Source of the DNA: Cobetia crustatorum
GTDB taxonomy: Bacteria > Pseudomonadota > Gammaproteobacteria > Pseudomonadales > Halomonadaceae
Reading direction: 5' to 3'
DNA length: 64,000 nucleotides
Assembly (NCBI RefSeq): GCF_000591415.1
Contig: NZ_JEMF01000025.1
Location: 82,032 to 146,031, forward strand
In this document: piece after piece, positions 17,017-24,126 of the stretch
Position numbering within the stretch: position 1 is the first letter of the stretch
Layout of the letters: each line of letters opens with the position of its first letter
Notes under the pieces: generated by a model
Seen by the model: the letters and a program-made list of their open reading frames with translations, nothing else
Told to the model about the DNA's origin: nothing
The model's database searches: none
Program-made: the position numbers and the translations under genes

Positions 17017-17787
17017 TTATTCGCTCTTACCTAATATATCAGCCAGTTCATGTAAATCTTTCACGACGTGATCCGGCTGCTTGGCCAGCGGATAAAGCGC
17101 TTTGCCAGGACGAGCAATAAAGGTCGTTTGTAAACCAGCTTCCTTGGCACCCGCTACATCCCAACCGTGCGCCGCCACCATCATTGCTTCTTCTGGCTTT
17201 ACATTGAGTTTTTCAAGCACCCACTCATAAGAGCGCAGATCAGGCTTATATATCTTGATATCTTCAATGCTGTAACGCTCATCAAAATACGACAGCAAGC
17301 CGGCGCTTTCGAACTGGGCTTTGACAGCCTTGTTCGAAGAGTTGGTCAGACTGACGATCTTGTATCCCTGTGCCTTCAGCTCCGCCAGACCTTCCTTGAC
17401 GTCAGCATGCGGCGGCAGCGTCAACAATGGCGTGATGATAGCCTTCTTGGCTTGCTCGCCTGTGAGCTCGATATCGTTGTTTTGGGCGACAATCAGCAAT
17501 GAAGCAACGCCGATCTGACCAAAATCGTGATAATCCTTGGTTACGGTATCGACCAGGGAATAATGCAACATGGTGGAGAACCACAACGGGAGCAGATCTT
17601 CTCTACCACCCAGCGCATCACCCACGGAACTGCGCATGGACGTCAGGTCAAGCAATGTTTCATTGACATCAAAGATAAGTACCTTGGGCTTATCAACAGC
17701 ATCGCTGGCCATCGCATAGCCGGAAACAAGACTCGCACCGAGGAGCAAAGAACATGTCAATGTCTTCAGTGATTTCAAGATTGGCAT
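17017..17787 (-). CDS. Haloacid dehalogenase type II-like HAD hydrolase with signal peptide
   Basis: HAD-superfamily hydrolase of the L-2-haloacid dehalogenase group, 256 residues. The nucleophile Asp is residue 40 in LIFDVNETLLD, typical of the type II group; SLTNSS gives motif II, IYKPDLRSY the motif III Lys and VAAHGWDVAGAKEAG motif IV. Unusually, a Sec signal peptide precedes the domain (MPILKSLKTLTCSLLLGASL, cleavage after AMA at about residue 27), so the enzyme is predicted to be periplasmic. It stands alone between the two blocks of small exported proteins on the same strand. Substrate not shown; 2-haloacids are only one possibility. Confidence 0.85.
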   Translation of the reverse strand: MPILKSLKTLTCSLLLGASLVSGYAMASDAVDKPKVLIFDVNETLLDLTSMRSSVGDALGGREDLLPLWFSTMLHYSLVDTVTKDYHDFGQIGVASLLIVAQNNDIELTGEQAKKAIITPLLTLPPHADVKEGLAELKAQGYKIVSLTNSSNKAVKAQFESAGLLSYFDERYSIEDIKIYKPDLRSYEWVLEKLNVKPEEAMMVAAHGWDVAGAKEAGLQTTFIARPGKALYPLAKQPDHVVKDLHELADILGKSE

Positions 17788-18083
17788 AACAGGAATTCCA
17801 GTATCAGTTTAGCTCGGAGTGTCATATACAAAACTTCAGCATATGATTTCGTTTAAAATACGTGAGCCATGATGCCATTTAAATCAATCACTTACTAGAG
17901 ACTGAGTAACATTTATCATCACTACACGCGAAAATCGTTATTTACTCAACAGCTATCATATAATCATTTCCACTGGTCATATTGGCTCTAAAAAGATACC
18001 CAGCATTCACCATGACAATGGTAATCGGTATAACAATAAGCATCATGTCACATGATATTTATTTAGATTAGTCAATCAACAAA
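17788..18083. other. AT-rich gap between HAD gene and exported protein D
   Basis: 296 bases, markedly AT-rich (for example around 17840-18070), with no gene seen. It should contain the promoter of the HAD gene. Confidence 0.5.
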
Positions 18084-18416
18084 TTAGACACTTGTTTCAA
18101 GTGCATGCTGTACGCGAGTAGCAGAGACACTCTTGCCGGCATCATTAGTGAAACTCTGGACATCAGATACTCGCTGGCGGCGCTCGCCCTTGATCATGTC
18201 AGTACTCAACAATTGCTCAACACGACCTGCGGCAACGCTCATGCCGGTATCAGCAAAGGTGGCCTGTTGGGTGGCAGCAACTTGCACCTGTCCATTGATG
18301 GTTTGCTCGCTCAGCGTGGAGCGCACCTGGGCATCGGCAACGCTATCAGCGGCAGCAATACCCGTGGTGGCGATGGAAAGTGCGGCGGTAGCAATCAAGG
18401 TATTGATGAGTTTCAT
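18084..18416 (-). CDS. Small exported repeat protein D (AAxRVxxxL family)
   Basis: 110 residues, the closest relative of protein A: same signal peptide (MKLINTLIATAALSIATTG) and same three-segment mature part with DAQVRSTLSEQTINGQVQ, TGMSVAAGRVEQLLST and AGKSVSATRVQHALETSV. The ribosome binding region is identical to that of A, including the palindrome GAGATATCTC. It lies behind gene E on the same strand, as A lies behind B. Role unknown. Confidence 0.72.
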   Translation of the reverse strand: MKLINTLIATAALSIATTGIAAADSVADAQVRSTLSEQTINGQVQVAATQQATFADTGMSVAAGRVEQLLSTDMIKGERRQRVSDVQSFTNDAGKSVSATRVQHALETSV

Positions 18417-18426
18417 GAGATATCTC
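18417..18426 (-). promoter_or_regulatory. Palindromic ribosome binding region of gene D
   Basis: Same perfect palindrome GAGATATCTC directly before the ATG of gene D, covering the Shine-Dalgarno. Genes B, C and E have other sequences in this position. Confidence 0.5.
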
Positions 18427-18524
18427 CGGGAAAATTAGGTCTTGCAGCTTTTCATAAGCCAAGCATTTACACGCTCAGCATTCGGCGAGAACGGTCGCGC
18501 AGTGCGCATATCGCGCTTCTGCCA

Positions 18525-18869
18525 TCAGGCGTTGTCGTTTAAAGCGTGTTCAAAGCGAGTGGCGGCAACGCTCTTGCCCTTGTCATTATCCAAGACCTGA
18601 GAAGTGGACACGCTACCCATTCGCTCACCTTTGATCATGTCTGCATTCAGGGACTGCTCAACACGACTCGCAGCGATGCTCATGCCAGTGCCAGCAAAGG
18701 CTGTTTGCTGAGTGGTGGCAGACTGATGAGCCTGACCAACGATCTGCTGGCTACTCAATGACTCCTGGACACGCTGTGCAACGGGGCTGTCATCGGCGGC
18801 CAGTGCAGAGGTACTTGCGGTAGCGAGAATGACGGTGGCGAACAATGCTGTGAGAGAAATGTTTTTCAT
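18525..18869 (-). CDS. Small exported repeat protein E, chimera of C and B
   Basis: 114 residues from the ATG at 18869, which has GGAG 7 nt upstream. Residues 1 to about 74 follow protein C (MKNISLTALFATVILATAS, ADDSPVAQRVQESLSS). From there to the end it follows protein B (DMIKGE, VSTSQVLDNDKGKSVAATRF, ALNDNA). The switch falls at the second repeat (IAASRVEQSLNA), where B and C are most alike. The non-coding flanks agree: upstream DNA matches that of C, and downstream DNA matches that of B. So this is a fusion by recombination between two neighbouring paralogues. Role unknown. Confidence 0.74.
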   Translation of the reverse strand: MKNISLTALFATVILATASTSALAADDSPVAQRVQESLSSQQIVGQAHQSATTQQTAFAGTGMSIAASRVEQSLNADMIKGERMGSVSTSQVLDNDKGKSVAATRFEHALNDNA

Positions 18870-19909
18870 GAGAAGACTCCTGGTCCCTTGATGCGGATGT
18901 TTTCCGCTAATAGTGAGCGCCTGGAGTGAAGGTCGACTACTGCTGACCCCTGTCCGGGTCAAGTCCTTCAAGCCATGGCGGCCTTGCTGTGCCTTAATGA
19001 TTAACAGACTAATATTTATGACGCTTTCTAACTAGCCCTTTTACAGAAAGCCCACTGTTTCCAAAACAGAAACGCGCTGACACATCGCACTCCAGCCACC
19101 TTGTGTTTTCTTGATGCATCGGCCGACCCTGAAACACAACTCCAATAACACTTACATACAATTTTCGTACAATATTTACAGCGAAAAAATTCCTGCTCCT
19201 TGCTGCCAAATATCGTGCGGCACCCTCTTTTCAGACTATCGACTTTCGGTGTAAATCAACACACTTACATACACCCTTGGTCGAACATGATTCGTACAGC
19301 AGGGCGTGCCTTCATGTGCTGATGAGTAATACGCCACGTCGTCACAACTGGATGCTAGAAAATCGAAAAAATGCGTATTTTTCTTTCACCTTCACTCAAA
19401 GCCCAGTATTCATGCACTCTTCAGGGAAAATATTGTGCTCATAGAGCGAGATTCATGAAATCACTCTGGCTCTCGGGAGTACGTTTTACGCGTGCTAGCC
19501 TTACCAGAACATGACATTTCCTCAAAAGCACAGGAGATGATGTCATTGCCAAGGTGATGCACAGGTGAACAGGAAATTTTCTGCTGCCAAGCTCATTCAC
19601 GCAGAGCACACACGGCGACGTCGATGGAACTGCGAAAAACAGGTAGACACACCTCTATTCAGCAACTGAATTGGTTCTGAAAAAGAATCAATAATGCGCC
19701 ATTGCGCGCTATCAAACTGCTTGGCGAGCAACATTAAATGCGTTAAAGGTAATGTTTTGAATGGCTTGATTGATGCAGATCAAGTTTAGGGCTTTGCAAC
19801 CCGCCTCTTCGATGGGTATCCGAGGTGCTCAAGCGTTGAGTGATGACATCTAAAGGCAGCTGCCGTGAGCCATATTCCTCACCAGTCCCCCTGAGATACA
19901 CTGAGCAAC
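18870..19909. other. 1.0-kb gap: duplicated leader of gene E
   Basis: No gene supported. The first 880 bases or so mirror 15451-16340, with conserved blocks at 18945 (GACCCCTGTCCGGGTC), about 18991 (ATGATTAACAGACTAAT), 19023 (GCTTTCTAACTAGCC), 19238 (ATCGACTTTCGG), 19277 (TTGGTCGAACATGATTC) and 19319 (CTGATGAGTAATACGCCAC). The final part before 19910 should carry the promoter of the DUF1853 gene. Confidence 0.6.
18945..18960 (-). promoter_or_regulatory. Conserved leader hairpin upstream of gene E
   Basis: Exact second copy of the 16-base inverted repeat at 15526-15541, at the same distance before the start codon (76-91 bases). It is one of the best-kept stretches in the duplicated leader. 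Confidence 0.45.
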
Positions 19910-21214
19910 ATGCCCATTCTCCCCTCAGATAGTACAAGGGAAGCGCTTGAGAGCGCTGTTGACCGTCCCCTTGCTCAACAAGCCTCTGAGACCCAAGTCT
20001 CAGCTGATCAGGGCCATGCCTCTCACTCCCCACCTGGCTCGTCCACGTCCTCTGTTGCTGAGTGGCTGGCCTCCCCTGGTGCTGCGACCGATGACTTGCG
20101 AGCGTCGAGCGCGCTTTATCACCATCCGCTAGTCAGAGATATTGCCTGGCTACTGAGTACACCGGACCTGCTGCATATCTCTGCCTATCCACGCCCGTCC
20201 TTGTCGAGTCTCGGACTGGCAGATAGCGACGTGCGTCATCGCTGGCTGAGTGAGCTTGAACAGCAGCCGCAGATACTTGAAGGCGCCATTGATGAGCACC
20301 GCCACTATCGACTGGGCCGCTATCATGAGCTGCTGTGGCAGTTTGTCCTGAAGCACGCTCCCGACAGCCGGCTCCTGATCAGTAACCTGGTGATAAAGGA
20401 CGCCAAAATTACGCTGGGTGAGCTAGACCTGATCTACCAGACCAGCAGCGAGCGCGCGCCGACCCACCTGGAGGTCGCAATCAAGTTCTATCTCGGACTG
20501 CCAGAAGGCCCCGGAGCGGTAAATAGCCCAGCACGCTGGATAGGACCCGGTGGCGCTGACAGCCTGGCCATCAAGTATCAGCGCAGCCTGTATCATCAAC
20601 TGCCGCTGGCCCACACTCCCAAAGGACTGCACACTTTGAGGGCGGCACTTGATAAGATCGAACGTGATGAGACGGGACTTGAGAAAGTCGAGCCTGAAGT
20701 ACCTCTTCAGCAACAGCTGGCACTCCCTGGGTGTCTCTTTCGCCCCTGGCAGCCAGAGACGACACTGGCAGATCACCTCCCGCCTCCCGCTGGCTGTCAT
20801 CCTGATACTGCGATGCAGGCAGGCTGGTGGGTACGCTTGAGCGACTTCCCTGCTTTTTGTGCTGCACTGAGCAAGACCAGCACAGATGAGGCTGTCCGCG
20901 AGCAGCAGTGTCTGCAAGGTATCGTGCGAGAAAAGCCTGCCTGGCTAGCGCCGCCACTGAAAGAGGATCTTGTTCCGTGGCACGCACTGGGTGATTGGCT
21001 GCATCAATATTTTTGTGTGAGTGAGCAGCACACCTCACGACCACCGCACCCTCGCCAGCTATGGCTCGAGCTGACGCCGGAAATCTCATCGGCCACCTCA
21101 CACTCTGTCATTCCCTCTGCCACCACTCATGTCAGCCATCAATGGCGCGTATTTGTCGTCCCCGACGACTGGCCAAATCAAGTGCCATTGCCCCCTGTAA
21201 GCAAAGGGCGCTAG
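19910..21214 (+). CDS. DUF1853 family protein
   Basis: Cytoplasmic protein of 434 residues in the DUF1853 family, known from many proteobacteria but of unknown function. The recognisable part starts near residue 70 (HHPLVRDIAWLLSTPDLL) and includes the strongly kept RLGRYHELLWQFVL, NLVIKDAKITLGELDLIY and HLEVAIKFYLGL, a nuclease-like spacing of acidic residues and a Lys (GELD...EVAIKFYL). This resembles a PD-(D/E)XK core, but that is inference. The first 65 residues are Ser/Pro-rich, low in complexity and not part of the family. It reads towards brnQ, 335 bases on. Confidence 0.82.
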   Translation: MPILPSDSTREALESAVDRPLAQQASETQVSADQGHASHSPPGSSTSSVAEWLASPGAATDDLRASSALYHHPLVRDIAWLLSTPDLLHISAYPRPSLSSLGLADSDVRHRWLSELEQQPQILEGAIDEHRHYRLGRYHELLWQFVLKHAPDSRLLISNLVIKDAKITLGELDLIYQTSSERAPTHLEVAIKFYLGLPEGPGAVNSPARWIGPGGADSLAIKYQRSLYHQLPLAHTPKGLHTLRAALDKIERDETGLEKVEPEVPLQQQLALPGCLFRPWQPETTLADHLPPPAGCHPDTAMQAGWWVRLSDFPAFCAALSKTSTDEAVREQQCLQGIVREKPAWLAPPLKEDLVPWHALGDWLHQYFCVSEQHTSRPPHPRQLWLELTPEISSATSHSVIPSATTHVSHQWRVFVVPDDWPNQVPLPPVSKGR

Positions 21215-21549
21215 CAGTAGCGATGAGGGTGGACCGCCAATACTGATGGCCATTGCTGACACGTACTACGTACTTCACCGCAACACCACGGCTAGCGGTA
21301 CGCACTTTGTCTTGCCACGTGAAATCAACGATAATGCGCCGCGTCTGATCACGGCCTCGACATCCGTCGCCGCATGATCTCGCCATATGACCCGCGTGCA
21401 ACACCACCCCATTGCTCTCGGGCTTGCTGGTGACCCACCCTTGTCGCTGGCCAACGGCTTCTCGGCATACTGTCGTTTTACCGGCACACTGCTGGCCTCA
21501 CGACATCTTGTATGCCGCAACGCATCCGCTGAATCCGCAGGACTTCATC

Positions 21550-22890
21550 TTGAAAACTCGACTTTCCAGCCTCGACATTGTGGCGCTGGGCTTCATGACC
21601 TTTGCCCTCTTTCTTGGTGCAGGCAACATCATCTTCCCGCCTCAGGTGGGCCAAGGTGCTGGTGCTGAATTCTGGCCGGCGGCACTCGGCTTTCTTGCCA
21701 CTGGTGTTGGCATGCCACTGGCCGGTATCGTCGCGGTTGCCGTGATTGGTGGTGGGCTCGACAAGATCACCTCGCCGCTCCCCAAATGGGCAGCTGCAGC
21801 TTTTGGCGTGGCCATCTATCTTTCCATCGGACCGATGTTTGCCATTCCGCGCACCGGCACCGTCGCGTTTGAAATGGGTATGCGCCCGTTCATCAACATG
21901 ACGCCGCAGAGCGGTCTGGCACTGCATTCAGTACTTTTCTTCGGTATCGCGACACTGATTGCGCTGAGCCCAGGCAAGCTGATGGATGTCGTCGGCAAGT
22001 GGCTGACGCCGCTATTGATCGCGCTGCTGGCATTGATTGCCACCTTCACGATCATCAATCCGCAGGGGCCATTGGGCCCTGTCAGCCCTGAGTGGGCCGA
22101 GTCTCCCTTCATGACCGGTTTCCAGCAGGGCTATCTGACCATGGATGCGTTGGCCTCAATGGTGTTCGGCATCCTGATCGTCTCGGCCATCAAGGCACGC
22201 GGCGTGACCGCTACCGCTGACGTGACCCGCTATACGCTATGGGCGGGCGCCATTGCTGCCATCTGTCTGGCAGCAGTCTATCTGCCGCTGACCTACATGG
22301 GTGCCACTAGTCACGCGCTGGTGACGGAAGCAGGCAAGGGTGAGCTGATCCCGGTGTATGTCGAGGCATTGTTTGGTGATGCTGGCAAATTGATTCTTGC
22401 GCTCGTGATCACGCTGGCCTGCCTCACGACTGCCGTTGGCCTCTTGACCTCTTGTGGCGAGTTTTTCAATCGTCTACTGCCCGCGGTGCCCTATCGTGCC
22501 CTGGTCGTGGTGATGGCCATCGCCTCAGCGCTGATCGCCAATCTTGGGCTCGCAGCACTGATCAGCATCTCGATTCCGGTACTGGTGACGCTCTACCCAC
22601 TGGTGCTGGTGCTGACGCTACTGTCTTACCTGCGTCCACATTTACATGATGCACCACGCGTGTTCACCTGGAGCCTGGGCCTAACCCTGCTGGTCAGCCT
22701 GCTGGATGGCTTTGAAGCCAGCGGTATCGATACCTTGATGGCAATCTCGCATAGGATCGAGCCGCTGTTGCCACTGGCCTCCATGAATCTTGGCTGGCTG
22801 GCACCGGCACTGATGGGCCTGATCATCGGTTTGCTGACCAGTCGTCGTGAACAGTCAAACCTGGACCCGGAGCTGATTCGCAACAGCTGA
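21550..22890 (+). CDS. brnQ: Branched-chain amino acid:cation symporter
   Basis: LivII-type carrier for leucine, isoleucine and valine, driven by Na+ or H+, with 12 hydrophobic segments. The reading frame is open from 21412, but the added N-terminus looks non-coding. The family normally begins just before LSSLDIVALGFMTFALFLG, so the TTG at 21550 is chosen; AGGA lies 7 nt upstream. That gives 446 residues, the usual length. The conserved start GAGNIIFPPQVGQGAG and the HALVTEAGKGELIPVYV region are present. A bidirectional terminator follows. No regulatory leader for branched-chain amino acids was spotted. Confidence 0.9.
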   Translation: MKTRLSSLDIVALGFMTFALFLGAGNIIFPPQVGQGAGAEFWPAALGFLATGVGMPLAGIVAVAVIGGGLDKITSPLPKWAAAAFGVAIYLSIGPMFAIPRTGTVAFEMGMRPFINMTPQSGLALHSVLFFGIATLIALSPGKLMDVVGKWLTPLLIALLALIATFTIINPQGPLGPVSPEWAESPFMTGFQQGYLTMDALASMVFGILIVSAIKARGVTATADVTRYTLWAGAIAAICLAAVYLPLTYMGATSHALVTEAGKGELIPVYVEALFGDAGKLILALVITLACLTTAVGLLTSCGEFFNRLLPAVPYRALVVVMAIASALIANLGLAALISISIPVLVTLYPLVLVLTLLSYLRPHLHDAPRVFTWSLGLTLLVSLLDGFEASGIDTLMAISHRIEPLLPLASMNLGWLAPALMGLIIGLLTSRREQSNLDPELIRNS

Positions 22891-22920
22891 TCACTTGGAC
22901 CCAAGTCTGCATCCGAGCGT

Positions 22921-22958
22921 AAAAAAGCCCACCCTTCATCATGAGGGGTGGGCTTTTT
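22921..22958. terminator. Bidirectional terminator between brnQ and GGCT gene
   Basis: GCCCACCC and GGGGTGGGC (8-bp stem) flanked by six A and five T, with a 10-nt loop, between two convergent genes. Confidence 0.9.
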
Positions 22959-22994
22959 CATGGTGCCAATCGCGTTATGACGCTGGAATATAGT

Positions 22995-23495
22995 CTACCG
23001 AGGCGTCGTGCGCGATAACCCTAGCTGGGCTAACGTCGCGTCATCCAGCGAGTGCTCAGCCTCCACCGCCGCCAAGCGTGAAAAATATGCCTGTGACAGT
23101 AGACCTTGCCCACCCAACAAGTGATCAAGGTATTCGCGAGCCGGCTTGAGACCTTCAGTCGTTCGCTCAGGCAATGCCACATAGACCCACGCCTCAATCA
23201 CGCCCTCATGGGTCTCGATTGGATGTAGATAGCGCTCATATTCGTGCGGCCGACCCTCAAAGGGGTCCATCAGTTCAATCTGCTCTGGCGTCGCAAGTTC
23301 ATAGAGGACGCCTTCGACACGTGAGTCACCGGCAGGCTGCACATTGGCATGCGCAATACCTGCCACTTTTGACGCCTTGTCAAACGCCAGCCGATGACCT
23401 TCCAGCCACCCCAGTAGCGCCCGCCGCGTATCTCCAATGCGCGCTGAAACCCGCTCCGCATTCATGTTGCTACCGTAGGCGAAGTAGTAGGCCAT
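22995..23495 (-). CDS. Gamma-glutamylcyclotransferase family protein
   Basis: Protein of 166 residues with the GGCT-like fold. It starts with the substrate-binding FAYGSNMN motif (residues 5-12) and has the acidic catalytic region ELMDPFEGRPHEYER (Glu about residue 80). Relatives release 5-oxoproline from gamma-glutamyl compounds or act as plant AIG2-like proteins; the true substrate is open. GGAG lies 8 nt before the ATG. It follows yqcC on the same strand, 45 bases apart, and most of that spacer is a 7-bp tandem repeat. Confidence 0.85.
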   Translation of the reverse strand: MAYYFAYGSNMNAERVSARIGDTRRALLGWLEGHRLAFDKASKVAGIAHANVQPAGDSRVEGVLYELATPEQIELMDPFEGRPHEYERYLHPIETHEGVIEAWVYVALPERTTEGLKPAREYLDHLLGGQGLLSQAYFSRLAAVEAEHSLDDATLAQLGLSRTTPR

Positions 23496-23507
23496 GTAGA
23501 CTTCTCC

Positions 23508-23556
23508 AGTGCTTAGTGCTTAGTGCTTAGTGCTCAGTGCTCAGTGCTCAGTGATC
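23508..23556. repeat. Seven-copy 7-bp tandem repeat
   Basis: Seven units in a row: AGTGCTT three times, AGTGCTC three times, AGTGATC once. It starts 13 bases upstream of the GGCT start codon and reaches the last codons of yqcC, whose stop (TGA) falls inside the array. The unit is not a multiple of three, but copy changes would mostly alter the spacer, not the YqcC frame. Confidence 0.95.
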
Positions 23557-23906
23557 AGCGTATCGATCTCACGAATCACTTCGGTGACTGCAACGCGACG
23601 CTCAGGGCGCGCATCCTTCAACCAGGCTTCAATAGCCGGAGCTATCTCACACTTGGCCGGGAAGGTGCCGCGCGCATCGATCAGCGCAGACAGTCGAGAG
23701 ATGAACACGAAACGTAACCATTGCCCCATGTCCATACGATCGACACTAAACGGCTCCACACTCATGAAAGCTTCCGGTGGCGGTGTTTCCATGCGCCACA
23801 GATCCGCCGCCTTCATGGTCGCTTCTAGACGTACCAGCAGATCCCGTAGTTCGTCATAGGGATTGCCGGCCATCTCACCATCTCTCGGTTGCTCTGTCGG
23901 GTTCAT
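23541..23906 (-). CDS. YqcC family protein
   Basis: Small cytoplasmic helical protein of 121 residues in the YqcC family, which in enterobacteria often lies beside the tRNA pseudouridine synthase gene truC. The family core is visible: LLVRLEATMKAADLW, PPPEAFMSVEPFSVDRM, QWLRFVFISRLSALID and the tail EVIREIDTLI. GGAG lies 5 nt before the ATG. Here the partner is a GGCT gene instead. The last residues (LITEH) are encoded in the edge of the 7-bp repeat array. Function unknown. Confidence 0.87.
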   Translation of the reverse strand: MNPTEQPRDGEMAGNPYDELRDLLVRLEATMKAADLWRMETPPPEAFMSVEPFSVDRMDMGQWLRFVFISRLSALIDARGTFPAKCEIAPAIEAWLKDARPERRVAVTEVIREIDTLITEH

Positions 23907-23982
23907 GCGATCTCCGTCAATTCATGCGTGGTGCGTTCACGTTATTATCTCGTTGATGCTTGTGGAAGGCCAGGAGGGCCGG

Positions 23983-24126
23983 ATGGCAGATACCGTATTC
24001 AATGATGTGATGATACTGCTCGGCGCCTCAGTCGTGGCGGCGGCGCTATTCCGACGACTGAATCTGCCTCCAGTACTGGCCTATCTAGCCGTCGGCTTTC
24101 TCGTCGGGCCACATTTGGCAGGTTGA
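23983..24126 (+). CDS. CPA2 antiporter, N-terminal fragment (frame break)
   Basis: A 47-residue frame with a strong start (AGGAGG 5 nt before the ATG) encodes the first membrane helix of a Kef/CPA2-type antiporter: MADTVFNDVMILLGASVVAA, then LPPVLAYLAVGFLVGPHLAG. It ends at TGA exactly where family members go on with L-I-x-x-PEEL. The next frame begins at a TTG that overlaps this stop (TTGA at 24123-24126) and carries the rest. One extra T would join them. Either a sequencing/assembly error, a recent mutation or a split gene with coupled re-initiation. Confidence 0.72.
   Translation: MADTVFNDVMILLGASVVAAALFRRLNLPPVLAYLAVGFLVGPHLAG

Noticed and set aside
19009..19209. 66-codon minus-strand frame in the leader of gene E
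   Set aside because: Not kept in the matching leader of gene C and no ribosome binding site.
21412..21549. Longer N-terminus for BrnQ
   Set aside because: Cys/His/Pro-rich, unlike any transporter start; family begins at the TTG at 21550 with AGGA before it.
23508..23556. CRISPR array
   Set aside because: Units are 7 bp with no spacers; it is a simple tandem repeat.
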